A stretch of DNA of 64,000 nucleotides from Imperialibacter sp963977595 (GTDB taxonomy: Bacteria; Bacteroidota; Bacteroidia; Cytophagales; Cyclobacteriaceae), in NCBI RefSeq assembly GCF_048007035.1, contig NZ_CP180355.1:992001-1056000 (forward strand), given 5' to 3'. The position numbers and the translations under genes were made by a program. Below are positions 17,628 through 26,668 of the stretch, one piece after another; the stretch's first letter is position 1, and each line of letters opens with the position of its first letter. The notes beneath the pieces are model-generated. The model saw only the letters and a program-made list of their open reading frames with translations, ran no database searches and was not told the origin of the DNA.

Positions 17628-18176
17628 ATGGATGCACACTCAAACCCATGGACAAAGATCTCGACCAAGAAAATTTATACCAACCCCTGGATCGAACTGG
17701 AAGAATTTCAGGTGCTAACACCAACAGGAACGCCCGGAATTTATGGCAAGGTTCATTTTAAAAATAAGGCAATAGGCATCATACCCTTTGATGGAGAGAT
17801 GAACACCTGGCTGGTGGGGCAGTACCGCTTTCCGCTTGATGAGTATTCATGGGAGATTCCTATGGGAGGCGGGCCGCTGGAGATTGATATTCTTGACTCC
17901 GCCAAAAGAGAGCTTAAAGAAGAAACCGGGCTTTCCGCCCGCAAGTGGACCAATATACTTCGCATCCATACGTCCAACTCAGTCACCGACGAAGAAGGGT
18001 TTATATTTCTGGCCGAAGACCTTACTGAGGGTAAATCCGAGTTCGAGGAAACAGAACAGCTGATCATCCGTAAACTACCATTTGGTGAAGTATTGGAAAT
18101 GGCGATGAGGGGCGAAATAACTGATAGCCTGAGTCTTGCCGGCATTTTCAAGGCGGCCCGTTTAATGAATTTGTAA
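17628..18176 (+). CDS. Nudix hydrolase (ADP-ribose pyrophosphatase-like)
   Basis: The 182-residue protein has the Nudix fold with its box at about 83-105: GGGPLEIDILDSAKRELKEE then TGL, where the RELxEETG core is intact and the first Glu is shifted by one from the strict GX5EX7 spacing. The N-terminal strands (NPWIELEEFQVLTPTGTPG) resemble NudF-type ADP-ribose or sugar-nucleotide pyrophosphatases. Substrate cannot be set from sequence. It follows the terminator and precedes a MATE gene by 22 bases, so the two may be co-transcribed. Confidence 0.9.
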   Translation: MDAHSNPWTKISTKKIYTNPWIELEEFQVLTPTGTPGIYGKVHFKNKAIGIIPFDGEMNTWLVGQYRFPLDEYSWEIPMGGGPLEIDILDSAKRELKEETGLSARKWTNILRIHTSNSVTDEEGFIFLAEDLTEGKSEFEETEQLIIRKLPFGEVLEMAMRGEITDSLSLAGIFKAARLMNL

Positions 18177-18198
18177 TTTTTTTGACTATAGCGCTTTC

Positions 18199-19608
18199 AT
18201 GGCAAACCCTTATCCCTGGTCGTACTACCTTCGAAACAATATCAAGCTGGCTTACCCGGTTATGCTGAGTCAGCTTGGGCACATTTCCGTGAGCGTGGCC
18301 GACAGCGTAATGGTAGGTCAAATAGGTGCCTTGCCACTGGCAGCTGCTTCTCTCGGCAACAGTCTTTTTGCGGTCTTTATGCTTTTTGGTATAGGTGTTT
18401 CTTATGGAATTACGCCACTTGTAGCCTCGGCCTACGGCGAGCAAAATGCCGGCAAATTACTAGACCTGTTGCGGCATGGCGTGGTCAGCAACTTTCTTAT
18501 GGGGTTATTTCTTTTCGGCCTGATCGTAGGCGTTTCTCCGATTTTATATCACCTGGATCAGGAAGCCGATGTTGTTGAAAACGCCATACCCTACCTGGGG
18601 ATCATCGGGTTTTCCATCGTTCCCCTGATGGTGTTTCAGGCCTTTCGGCAGTTTACAGAAGGGCTCCACCTCACCAGGCAGGCAATGACCATCTCTATCA
18701 TCGGAAACCTCTTCAATATCTTTCTCAACTACCTGCTGATTTATGGAAAATGGGGCTTTCCGGCACTCGGGCTGAACGGAGCTGCCATTGCCACGCTGGT
18801 AGACAGGGTATTGATGGCCATTGCCATGGGCTACTTTGTCTTTCGCTATCAAAAATTAAGGCCCTACACCATCGGCTTTCATCTGAAAAATCTTTCGAAG
18901 GCCATTTTCAAAAGACTGCTGGCGCTTGGTATCCCTTCGGGTATGCAGTTCATATTTGAAGTGGGTGCCTTTGCAGCAGCAGCCATCATGATTGGGTGGC
19001 TGGGTGCCAATGCGCTGGCCGCCCACCAAATTGCCCTCAACCTCGCAGGCGTCAGCTATATGGCTGCTACCGGCATTGCAGCTGCTGCCAGCATAAGGGT
19101 AGGCTTTTACCTGGGCCAAAACGACTACGTGAACATGAGAATGGCGGGCATGGCAAGCTTTATTATGGCCATGATTTTCATGACTGTTTGCGGGATCACC
19201 TTTGTGCTTGGGCGTAACTTTTTTCCTTCGCTATACATCGACGATGCCGAAGTCATTTCGTTGGCTGCGGGCATGCTGGTGGTAGCAGCCTTCTTTCAAA
19301 TCTCCGACGGCGTGCAAGTAGTTGGATTGGGGGTGCTAAGAGGACTGTCCGATGTAAAAGTGCCAACTTTGGTGACTTTGATCGCCTACTGGGTAATTGC
19401 GTTGCCAACCGGCTACGTGCTTGGCTTTGTCTTTGATCTCGGCACAATCGGGGTCTGGATCGGGCTTCTTTTTGGCCTTTCGATATCAGCCGTTGCCAAC
19501 TTCACAAGGTTCAAAGGCCTCAGCAAACGGCTACGCACGCAGGCTCAAGAAAAGACTGCAAGTGTGGCTGACAACAACCAGGAAGCAGTTGCCAAACCGG
19601 TCGCTTGA
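18199..19608 (+). CDS. MATE family multidrug efflux transporter
   Basis: The 469-residue protein has about 12 membrane helices in two MatE halves. Typical family sequences are PVMLSQLGHISVSVADSVMVGQIG near the start, LGIPSGMQFIFEVGAFAAAA at the second half, and the paired ALGLNGAAIATLV. It exports cationic drugs or metabolites in exchange for Na+ or H+ at the inner membrane. The C-terminal tail is hydrophilic and Ala/Gln-rich. It converges with the barrel gene at 19617. Confidence 0.95.
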   Translation: MANPYPWSYYLRNNIKLAYPVMLSQLGHISVSVADSVMVGQIGALPLAAASLGNSLFAVFMLFGIGVSYGITPLVASAYGEQNAGKLLDLLRHGVVSNFLMGLFLFGLIVGVSPILYHLDQEADVVENAIPYLGIIGFSIVPLMVFQAFRQFTEGLHLTRQAMTISIIGNLFNIFLNYLLIYGKWGFPALGLNGAAIATLVDRVLMAIAMGYFVFRYQKLRPYTIGFHLKNLSKAIFKRLLALGIPSGMQFIFEVGAFAAAAIMIGWLGANALAAHQIALNLAGVSYMAATGIAAAASIRVGFYLGQNDYVNMRMAGMASFIMAMIFMTVCGITFVLGRNFFPSLYIDDAEVISLAAGMLVVAAFFQISDGVQVVGLGVLRGLSDVKVPTLVTLIAYWVIALPTGYVLGFVFDLGTIGVWIGLLFGLSISAVANFTRFKGLSKRLRTQAQEKTASVADNNQEAVAKPVA

Positions 19609-19616
19609 AAACGCAA

Positions 19617-20339
19617 TTATTTTCGGGAATAGCCGGAGCGGTGGTATCTCCAACTCATTCCCAGTTGGAAATTGAAAACGCTCGTCCGGTCATTCACTTC
19701 CGCCACATTGGAGCCAAGCACTACCTCAGGAAAGTCGTCAATTTCAAAAGGGAAATAGGCATTCACTCTGAAAAAGGGTGACACGCCAAAGTTTTTGTTA
19801 AAGTAAATGTCGTACCCAACGCCAGCCCCTAAAAAAGGCACCATCTTACTTGGCTTATAGGGCTCACCGTCAAGGCCGTTCTTAAGCTCGAGATCCTGAT
19901 AGACACGGGGCAGCATATATGAAACGCCCGGGCCCGCCATCATATAAAAATCATGAGCAAAACCCTTCTGTACTCTTTTTCCCAGCTCAAACACATACAC
20001 CTCGGCCGACACCTCCAGCGTGATGAAATGCATAAGCAAATCAATTTCATACAGCTTATTGTCCGTCACACTTCTTACCCGCTTATAAACCAGCTCAGGC
20101 GTGATGAAAATATGATTGCCGATTTCATAGTCAAATTCAAATCCGGCAAAGAATCCATTTTGCAACAACGGCTGATTATTGTCAAACTGCGGATGCGCAA
20201 GATTGTAGTGCCTCACCACCTCATTCCAGCCAATTCCATTCATATAGTTGTATCCCGCAAGAAAACCAATACCAACCTCAGATTGAGCGAAGGAGGCCCC
20301 GGGGGCTATCAACATCATTAAAACTAAGATTCTCTTCAT
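19617..20339 (-). CDS. Outer membrane beta-barrel protein, unknown function
   Basis: The 240-residue protein has a signal peptide ending in ASFAQ and a porin-like eight-strand pattern with repeated short aromatic strands (VGIGFLAGYNYMNGIGW, FFAGFEFDYEIGNHIFI). It ends in short aromatic strands but with a basic tail, SGYSRK, unlike the usual terminal Phe. Its ATG overlaps the stop of the upstream amine oxidase gene by four bases, so the two are co-translated. Role unknown. Confidence 0.78.
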   Translation of the reverse strand: MKRILVLMMLIAPGASFAQSEVGIGFLAGYNYMNGIGWNEVVRHYNLAHPQFDNNQPLLQNGFFAGFEFDYEIGNHIFITPELVYKRVRSVTDNKLYEIDLLMHFITLEVSAEVYVFELGKRVQKGFAHDFYMMAGPGVSYMLPRVYQDLELKNGLDGEPYKPSKMVPFLGAGVGYDIYFNKNFGVSPFFRVNAYFPFEIDDFPEVVLGSNVAEVNDRTSVFNFQLGMSWRYHRSGYSRK

Positions 20340-21739
20340 GAGATACTTTTTAGTATTTCGTATGCAGCACGGTAGCCCGTTTCCATAGCACCATGCACAG
20401 TTCCGAAGTGGCCCTCGTTGTGGGTAGCCTCACCTGCAAAATATATTTTGTTATCAATGGCACCAGCCAAAATTTCCCTCGCTCCCTCGCTCCCAACTTT
20501 GGGGTAAGAATAGGCTCCCCTTGTAAACGTGTCCTTTGACCAGTCCATCACGTAGCTCTGGGTTAAGAACTTAGTTGCCTGCCCATTAAACATATCATCC
20601 AAATCTCGCAGCGCAAAGGTAACAGCGTCGTTGCCCAATTCACTTAAAGTAGCACCAGCCGAACCATTGGCTTCGCCCACCAGCACGTTGTTGAAAAATA
20701 TAAGGTCATCGTCAAACTCAGACCTTTTCCCCCAACCTGGCGCTTTGTACACAGGTATTATTCCACCAGGATAAACGGTGCTTGTTTCATCGCCCCAGAA
20801 ATTTTGACCGAAACGCATAAATATTTTTACGCTTGCATCCATGCCAATACCGTCCATGGCCAGCAGCTTTTCCTCCGGCAAGGCAGGGTTAAATGATATC
20901 CTCCCTTCTTTGAGAATAGGTAACGGAACGGTGACGATGACCTTGTCTGCCTCATAAGTCTGATTGGCATCGTCAGTCAAAACCACCTTGCCGCTGCTAT
21001 AGTCTATGGACTTAATAGGTGTATTTTGTCTTATTTTGGAGCTAATAGGCGAGTACTGAAGATCCAGCACCTCGCTAAATGACCTCCGTCTCAAAAGGAT
21101 CTTTTCATCTCCTGAAGTCCGCTTTGCCAGTGCTTCGTTGTAGCCAGCAACGCTCAGTAAATCCAGGTCAGTGCCAAACTCATTGGCGATAAATGAGTTC
21201 AACAGCGTGAGTGATTCATCAGACAATGGCTCTTTGTTGAGATAGTCTGACAGTGAAATGTCAGGCCCGCTATAAAGTGGAAGCTTTTCTATGACTTTGC
21301 TGGCAGCTCTGAACGATGTGTTCGAATTAGCTTCGCTCTCTTCAATGGTCTTTCCCGTCAGTTGGTAGTAAGTTTTACCTCTATCCTGGTAGTACTCAAA
21401 ATTGGAAATGCGCACCGCATCATAAAAAACGGAATTCACTCCCCGCACGTGATCGGCACCAAGCTCCAAAGGGTATCCGGTAAATTCATCAAGCGCCTTT
21501 ATTCTGCCCCCAACTCTGTTGGTAGCCTCCAACACCTGTACGTCAACACCATTTTTGTGCAGGATATAAGCAGCATGCAAGCCGGCGGCTCCGGCTCCCA
21601 CCACAATCACTTTTCCCCCAAAACTGAGGTTGGGGAACAAATCATCCTGCGTTTCACAGGACGACAGCACTGATGGCAGAACGTATCCCGCCGGTAAGCT
21701 CAGAAGTAGTTTCCTCAAAAAGGAACGCCGATTATTCAT
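20336..21739 (-). CDS. Exported flavin monoamine oxidase-like protein
   Basis: The 467-residue protein starts with a Tat-like signal (NNRRSFLRKLLLSLPAG) and a lipobox-like LSSC, so it is probably exported folded with its FAD. The Rossmann motif VVGAGAAGLHAAYIL and the following LEATNRVGGR are the FAD-binding signature of amine oxidases. The C-terminal FAD motif is IYFAGEATHNEGHFGTVHGA, with YRAAYEIL next. Such enzymes oxidise amines or amino acids to imines with release of H2O2. The substrate is unknown. A 4-base overlap links it to the barrel gene downstream. Confidence 0.92.
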   Translation of the reverse strand: MNNRRSFLRKLLLSLPAGYVLPSVLSSCETQDDLFPNLSFGGKVIVVGAGAAGLHAAYILHKNGVDVQVLEATNRVGGRIKALDEFTGYPLELGADHVRGVNSVFYDAVRISNFEYYQDRGKTYYQLTGKTIEESEANSNTSFRAASKVIEKLPLYSGPDISLSDYLNKEPLSDESLTLLNSFIANEFGTDLDLLSVAGYNEALAKRTSGDEKILLRRRSFSEVLDLQYSPISSKIRQNTPIKSIDYSSGKVVLTDDANQTYEADKVIVTVPLPILKEGRISFNPALPEEKLLAMDGIGMDASVKIFMRFGQNFWGDETSTVYPGGIIPVYKAPGWGKRSEFDDDLIFFNNVLVGEANGSAGATLSELGNDAVTFALRDLDDMFNGQATKFLTQSYVMDWSKDTFTRGAYSYPKVGSEGAREILAGAIDNKIYFAGEATHNEGHFGTVHGAMETGYRAAYEILKSIS

Positions 21740-21844
21740 TCAATAGAGAAGTCAGTATGCTGAAAAACGATGAAAACTTAACCAAATTTAAGCAAAGGCC
21801 CAATATTTTACTATTCGAAGAAAAAAATGCACTTATAAAAGCTC

Positions 21845-22756
21845 TTATGCTGTTAGGAGCGCTGCTCCAAAAACACCCGCACTATCGCCCAATTTCGGCC
21901 TCAGAAACGGTGTTTCCAGCCGGGGATTGAACAGGTGTTTCTCAGCTTCCTTCACACCCCTCGAGTACAATAGGTCAATATTACCCACTCCTCCGCCTAG
22001 CACAACTGCGTCGGGATCAACGATATTTACTATCACGGCAATGGCTTTTCCGAAGAATTCAACCATTCTGTCCATCGTTTGCACAGCTGCCTTATCGTCT
22101 CCTGTTTTAGCCCGCTCCACAATCTCCGGAAGTTTTCGTTTCTCACCTGACAGGCTCTCATAATACCTTTGAAGGGCGGGGCCTGACAAAACCTGCTCAA
22201 CGCAGCCGGTATGCCCGCAATAGCAGGGCCCTCCTGATGCATCAAGGAAGTTATGACCCCATTCGCCGGCGATGCCATGGCGACCATTCGGCACTTTGCC
22301 ATACATCACCAGGCCTCCACCCACACCTGTGCCGAGAATGACACCAAAAACAACTTTCGCATCCGGCACCTTCTCGGGCACTGCACCCCACAAGGTTTCC
22401 GCAATGGCAAAGCAGTTAGCATCGTTGGCCATGGCTACAGGAAATCCGAGCTGCTTTTCAAGGTCTTGCCGCAGAGGTTTTCCATTGAGGCAGGTGGTAT
22501 TAGAGTTTTTCAATGTATTAGTAGTTGGGTCCATGGCACCCGGCGTTCCAATACCAATACTTTCAGGGGTAAGGCCACTTTCCGTCTTGAGCAAATCAAC
22601 CAATTTGCAAATTTGCCCAACGATATGATCGTATCCCTTGTCGGCCTCAGTAGGCAGTCTCAGTCTGGCAATTACGTCCGGCCTCTTATCTGAAGAGATA
22701 ATGACGCCTTCTACCTTTGTGCCTCCCAGGTCAATACCCCAAAGTGGTCTGCTCAT
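21845..22756 (-). CDS. ROK family sugar kinase (glucokinase/fructokinase-like)
   Basis: The 303-residue protein carries the ATP-binding start GIDLGGTKVEGVII, the ROK sugar-binding loop with GEWGHNFLD, and the zinc motif CYCGHTGCVEQVLSGP. It has no DNA-binding HTH, so it is an enzyme and not a NagC-type repressor. It phosphorylates a hexose in the cytoplasm; glucose, fructose or an N-acetyl hexosamine are all possible. Its neighbours are sugar oxidoreductase and isomerase-like genes, which fits carbohydrate use. Confidence 0.93.
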   Translation of the reverse strand: MSRPLWGIDLGGTKVEGVIISSDKRPDVIARLRLPTEADKGYDHIVGQICKLVDLLKTESGLTPESIGIGTPGAMDPTTNTLKNSNTTCLNGKPLRQDLEKQLGFPVAMANDANCFAIAETLWGAVPEKVPDAKVVFGVILGTGVGGGLVMYGKVPNGRHGIAGEWGHNFLDASGGPCYCGHTGCVEQVLSGPALQRYYESLSGEKRKLPEIVERAKTGDDKAAVQTMDRMVEFFGKAIAVIVNIVDPDAVVLGGGVGNIDLLYSRGVKEAEKHLFNPRLETPFLRPKLGDSAGVFGAALLTA

Positions 22757-22825
22757 AACAAAAACTTTTGCCGAATATAGCCCAATAAATAGCTGTATTG
22801 CAAAGAGCGCACATTAAAATCCCGT

Positions 22826-24274
22826 TCACCCAACAAGCTCCCAACCCTTTCTGTAAGTCCTTTTAACAAACTGATTGGCTTCGTCAAAATTTGTCACTTT
22901 CATATTTTCAGCATCCCAAAGCAGCTTTTTCCGGCCAGGGTATCCCTTTCCTCCCTTGATTTGATAGGCTCTGAGAGCCACGTTGCCCAGCAAAATGGCC
23001 TCAGTAAACGGGCCACTGTAATTAAATGGGGAGCTAGGCACTCCTTTGCCATAACCCGCCATAGCTGCATCAACCCAATTGGCGTAATGACCATCAACTC
23101 CTTTCGCAATTCTCGGAATTGTCTCAGCGGGAAAGGTTTCCGTCTTCATTCTCGACGACGGAAGCAGCCTGGGCTTTCGTCCCCACATTCCCGTGATGAT
23201 TTTTCCTTTGGTACCCTCCATGATAAGTCCGCCGTCCACGTCGCCCATTTCTTCATCGGGAAGCAACTCCAATGGCCTCTCCGGCCGAAGGCCGCCATCC
23301 ATCCAGGTGAGCCTGATATCACCTTTGCCATCCGTTCGGGGAAAAGTAAAATGTATAATGGAAGAAGGTGGGCAGCTATCGGGATAGTCGGCCTCTACAA
23401 AAAAATCGGACCAGATGGTAGAAGCACTGCATTCGACATCAGAGGCATATTTCACGGGTAGTATTCTGAAAAATGGGTCGAGGATATGGCAGGCCATGTC
23501 GCCCAGTGCCCCGGTACCATAGGGCCACCATCCCCGCCAGTTGAACGGGTGATAGGCTGGGTTGTAGTCAACAAAGTCGGCACAGCCTATCCACAAGTCC
23601 CAGTTGAGCGCTTTAGGGATATCAAATTTCCCCTTCGGCGTGGGCAGCCCCTGAGGCCAAACGGGGCGGTTAGTCCAGGAATGAACCCGGGTAACGTCGC
23701 CAATCATGCCTGCGTCGACCCATTCCTTCACTGTGCGCACATCGTCACCAGAGCCACCCTGGTTGCCCATTTGGGTTACCACCTTGTATTTCTCCGCTGC
23801 CTGGGTAAGGAGCCTGGCTTCGTAAATATTGTGAGTAAGCGGCTTCTGCACATACACATGCTTGCCCATCGACATCGCCCGCAGAGCCGGATGAGCATGC
23901 ATATGGTCGGGCGTGGTAACAGACACGCCATCGAGGTTCTTTCCCTCTTTGTCTAGCATGATGCGCCAGTCTTTGTAGTAGGTGGCTCCCGGGAAACGCT
24001 TGACCGACTTTTCAGCGCTCTTATCATCCACGTCGCAAAGGGCGATGACTTTGGCATTTTTGCAATCACCTATGCCTTTCATGTCGACTTCGCCTTTGCC
24101 CCCTACCCCTATCCCTGCTGCGTAGAAAGTGTCGCTGGGAGGAATGAATCCTTTGCCTCCAAGCACAAACCTTGGCACAATGGTGATGCCCGAGGCAATG
24201 AATGCAGCGTTTCTAATAAAAGATCTTCGTGAGGCTGAATTGCCAGACTGTTGATTTTTTTTTGATCTTGACAT
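22826..24274 (-). CDS. Tat-exported Gfo/Idh/MocA family oxidoreductase
   Basis: The protein of 482 residues has a twin-arginine signal (SRRSFIRNAAFIASG) and then a NAD(P)-binding Rossmann region (AGIGVGGKGEVDMKGI, VIALCDVDD). The motif VYVQKPLTHNIYEARLL contains the conserved catalytic Lys-Pro of the family. The C-terminal half is the alpha/beta substrate domain. Bacteroidota have many such exported members, which act on sugars or sugar alcohols, some as glycosidases with tightly bound NAD. Upstream of the ROK kinase gene by 70 bases, probably in one operon. Confidence 0.93.
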   Translation of the reverse strand: MSRSKKNQQSGNSASRRSFIRNAAFIASGITIVPRFVLGGKGFIPPSDTFYAAGIGVGGKGEVDMKGIGDCKNAKVIALCDVDDKSAEKSVKRFPGATYYKDWRIMLDKEGKNLDGVSVTTPDHMHAHPALRAMSMGKHVYVQKPLTHNIYEARLLTQAAEKYKVVTQMGNQGGSGDDVRTVKEWVDAGMIGDVTRVHSWTNRPVWPQGLPTPKGKFDIPKALNWDLWIGCADFVDYNPAYHPFNWRGWWPYGTGALGDMACHILDPFFRILPVKYASDVECSASTIWSDFFVEADYPDSCPPSSIIHFTFPRTDGKGDIRLTWMDGGLRPERPLELLPDEEMGDVDGGLIMEGTKGKIITGMWGRKPRLLPSSRMKTETFPAETIPRIAKGVDGHYANWVDAAMAGYGKGVPSSPFNYSGPFTEAILLGNVALRAYQIKGGKGYPGRKKLLWDAENMKVTNFDEANQFVKRTYRKGWELVG

Positions 24275-24359
24275 GACAATTAGAGAGTGTTTCTAGTTTC
24301 AATTTACATTTTTCAGGCATTCTTTTCTCAATGCCGTATTATTGCTCTCAAATTCACCT

Positions 24360-24959
24360 ATGCTCCAACCATTTTTTAACGAAGGACTGATAGAAGCTGG
24401 CTGTGATGAAGCTGGCCGTGGCTGCCTGGCTGGGCCTGTGGTGGCTGCGGCAGTCATCCTTCCTCCCGACTTCCATCACAAAGTACTCACCGACTCGAAG
24501 CAGTTGAGTGAAAAACAACGAATGGCACTCAAAGAAGACGTGAAATCGGCTGCAATTGCCTGGGCCGTAGGCTGGTGCTCCCCTGAAGAAATCGACAAGA
24601 TCAATATACTGAACGCCTCGTTTGTGGCCATGCACAGGGCGGTAGATCAGTTAAAAAAAGTGCCCGAGCACCTGCTGATTGATGGCAACCGGTTCAAAAA
24701 GTATAAAGAACTCCCTCACAATTGCATTATCAAAGGCGACAGCCTCTACTACAGCATTGCGGCGGCTTCCATTCTCGCTAAAACCTACCGGGACGAATGG
24801 ATGGAGCGGCTTGGGGAGGAGTTTCCGGTGTATCAGTGGGCTAAAAACAAGGGCTACCCGACCATGGACCACCGGGAAGCGATACGGGCACACGGCATCA
24901 CATCCTACCACAGAAAATCTTTCAGGTTGTTGCCTGAGCAAATGGAGTTGTTTAAATAG
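24360..24959 (+). CDS. rnhB: Ribonuclease HII
   Basis: The 199-residue protein is a full-length RNase HII. It has the metal site motif EAGCDEAGRGCLAGPVVAAA, with the conserved Asp-Glu pair, and later Asp residues in HLLIDGNRFK and in YRDEWM. It removes ribonucleotides from DNA and RNA primers of hybrids in the cytoplasm. ATG 24360 is taken as start; a TTG at 24342 is in frame. It is divergent from the oxidoreductase gene and followed after 18 bases by a DinB gene. Confidence 0.97.
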   Translation: MLQPFFNEGLIEAGCDEAGRGCLAGPVVAAAVILPPDFHHKVLTDSKQLSEKQRMALKEDVKSAAIAWAVGWCSPEEIDKINILNASFVAMHRAVDQLKKVPEHLLIDGNRFKKYKELPHNCIIKGDSLYYSIAAASILAKTYRDEWMERLGEEFPVYQWAKNKGYPTMDHREAIRAHGITSYHRKSFRLLPEQMELFK

Positions 24960-24977
24960 CGTCACAAATTCAATAAA

Positions 24978-25484
24978 ATGCCTTACACCATCCATCAACA
25001 GCTGGCCTACAACGTGTGGGCCAATGAAGAACTTGCCAAAACCGTCGACCGGGTAACAGAAGAACAACTGGTGCAGCCAGTGCTGAGCAGCTACCCTACG
25101 CTCAGAGAAACCTTGCTCCATATTTGGGAAGCACAGGTGATTTGGCCATCACGCATGCAGAACAAAGTGATGGACAAGTGGCCCCGGTTATCGTTTGCTG
25201 GTGGAAAAAAGGAGGTGATGGAGGCGTTGGTTACCTCAGCAAAAGACATGCAGAAGTTCGCCTCGGAGGCGGGGTCGGAGTTTCTGGCCGAAAAAATGAT
25301 CTATCGCAACATGCGCAACATGCCGTACGAAACCGTTAAGGAAGAAATACTTTTTCATGTGGTAAACCACGGTAGCTACCACCGGGGCCAGGCTATTACA
25401 ATTATCAGAGGCCTGGGTATTACCAAAATTGACAATACAGACCTGATCACCTACCTGCGAATATCTGCCGGCCAACAGGTTTAG
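24978..25484 (+). CDS. DinB-like four-helix metal-binding protein
   Basis: The 168-residue protein has the DinB/YfiT four-helix pattern, with three candidate metal His residues: one in LLHIWEAQ, and two in the C-terminal VVNHGSYHRGQ motif. Members include thiol transferases that use bacillithiol or mycothiol, but most Bacteroidota ones are uncharacterised. It is likely co-transcribed with rnhB. Confidence 0.92.
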   Translation: MPYTIHQQLAYNVWANEELAKTVDRVTEEQLVQPVLSSYPTLRETLLHIWEAQVIWPSRMQNKVMDKWPRLSFAGGKKEVMEALVTSAKDMQKFASEAGSEFLAEKMIYRNMRNMPYETVKEEILFHVVNHGSYHRGQAITIIRGLGITKIDNTDLITYLRISAGQQV

Positions 25485-25667
25485 TCGCAGGTGGCATTTT
25501 TCACAAAATACCCCGCCAATTTTGATTAGACGATAAGTTGCAAGCCGGTGGGGCAATCATCTCTTCCTTTCAATACATTAATTTGCTAGATTGTAAGGTA
25601 TACGGGCCAGTCCTAACCTCTCAGTCGGCCCATTGCTTAACTAAATGAGTACAAAACCTTACTTACT

Positions 25668-26591
25668 ATGAATTACAACCGTAGAGATTTCATCCGTACT
25701 GCCGGAGCGGTATCAGCAGGCGCACTTATTTTACCACAAATGGGATGTAGCAGCAGCAAAAGTGGTGCTGAAACTGCTGCCGAAGGCGCAGCAGCCACTG
25801 CCGAGACCATGGCCAAGCCGACCATTGATAAATTTGGCATCCAGCTCTATTCAGTCCGTGATGTGATCCCCGCCGACCCAAAAGGCACCATGAAGCAGCT
25901 GGCTGGTTTTGGTTACAAGCAGTTTGAAGGCTACGAAGGCCCTCAGGGCATGTTCTGGGGTATGAGCCACACTGAATTCAAAGCCTATATGGATGAGATT
26001 GGTGTAAGCTTCATTTCCAGCCATTGCAATGTGAACGAAAATTTTGAAGAGAAATGTGCCCAAGCTGCGGAAATAGGTATGAAACACCTGATTGCTCCCT
26101 GGATCGGGCCGCAAAAGACCATGGACGAATGGAAGGTGGTAGCCGACAAGTTTAATGCGTGGGGAGAAACGGCCAAAAAAGCCGGCATCCGGTTCGCCTA
26201 CCACAACCATGGCTACACTTTCGAAGCACTGGAAGGGCAAATGCCACAGGACTTCCTGATTGAAAATACCGACCCTGCCGTGGTGGACTTTCAAATGGAT
26301 ATTTTCTGGGTGGTGACTCCCGGAGCTGATCCGATAGCTTATTTCGAAAAGTACCCGGGCCGCTGGGTATCCTGCCACATAAAAGACCGTGAAAAAGATG
26401 CCCCTGCTGGTGAAGGGGATGCTTCGTGCATAGTTGGCACTGGCAGCATCGATTACGCCAAAGTGCTTTCTGCAGCCAAGGCTTCCGGCGTGAAGTACTA
26501 TGTGGTGGAGCAGGAAAAGTATGCTAACTCTACCCCAATGGACAGCGCCAAAGCAGATGCAGAATATGTATCAAAACTTGTTTTTGCATAA
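25668..26591 (+). CDS. Tat-exported sugar phosphate isomerase/epimerase-like TIM barrel (copy 1)
   Basis: The 307-residue protein has a Tat lipoprotein signal (NRRDFIRTAGAVSAG, then a Cys in QMGCSSS) and an Ala/Thr-rich linker. The remaining 250 residues form a xylose isomerase-like TIM barrel: FGIQLYSVRD, FISSHCNVNENFEEK, RFAYHNHGYTFE, VVDFQMDIFWV, WVSCHIKDREK and YYVVEQEKY contain the metal-binding Glu, His and Asp. Exported members probably act on free sugars or keto-sugars. A paralogue follows after a hairpin. Confidence 0.92.
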   Translation: MNYNRRDFIRTAGAVSAGALILPQMGCSSSKSGAETAAEGAAATAETMAKPTIDKFGIQLYSVRDVIPADPKGTMKQLAGFGYKQFEGYEGPQGMFWGMSHTEFKAYMDEIGVSFISSHCNVNENFEEKCAQAAEIGMKHLIAPWIGPQKTMDEWKVVADKFNAWGETAKKAGIRFAYHNHGYTFEALEGQMPQDFLIENTDPAVVDFQMDIFWVVTPGADPIAYFEKYPGRWVSCHIKDREKDAPAGEGDASCIVGTGSIDYAKVLSAAKASGVKYYVVEQEKYANSTPMDSAKADAEYVSKLVFA

Positions 26592-26602
26592 ATTGACCTA
26601 AC

Positions 26603-26635
26603 GCAGCCTTTGCTCTGTTCAAAGGCTGCCTTTTA
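26603..26635 (+). terminator. Terminator or attenuator between the two isomerase-like genes
   Basis: GCAGCCTTTG pairs fully with CAAAGGCTGC around a 7-base loop and is followed by CTTTTAA. The T run is short, so read-through into the second copy is possible. Confidence 0.7.
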
Positions 26636-26668
26636 ATACCTACTTTTCACGTTTACAACTACATCACA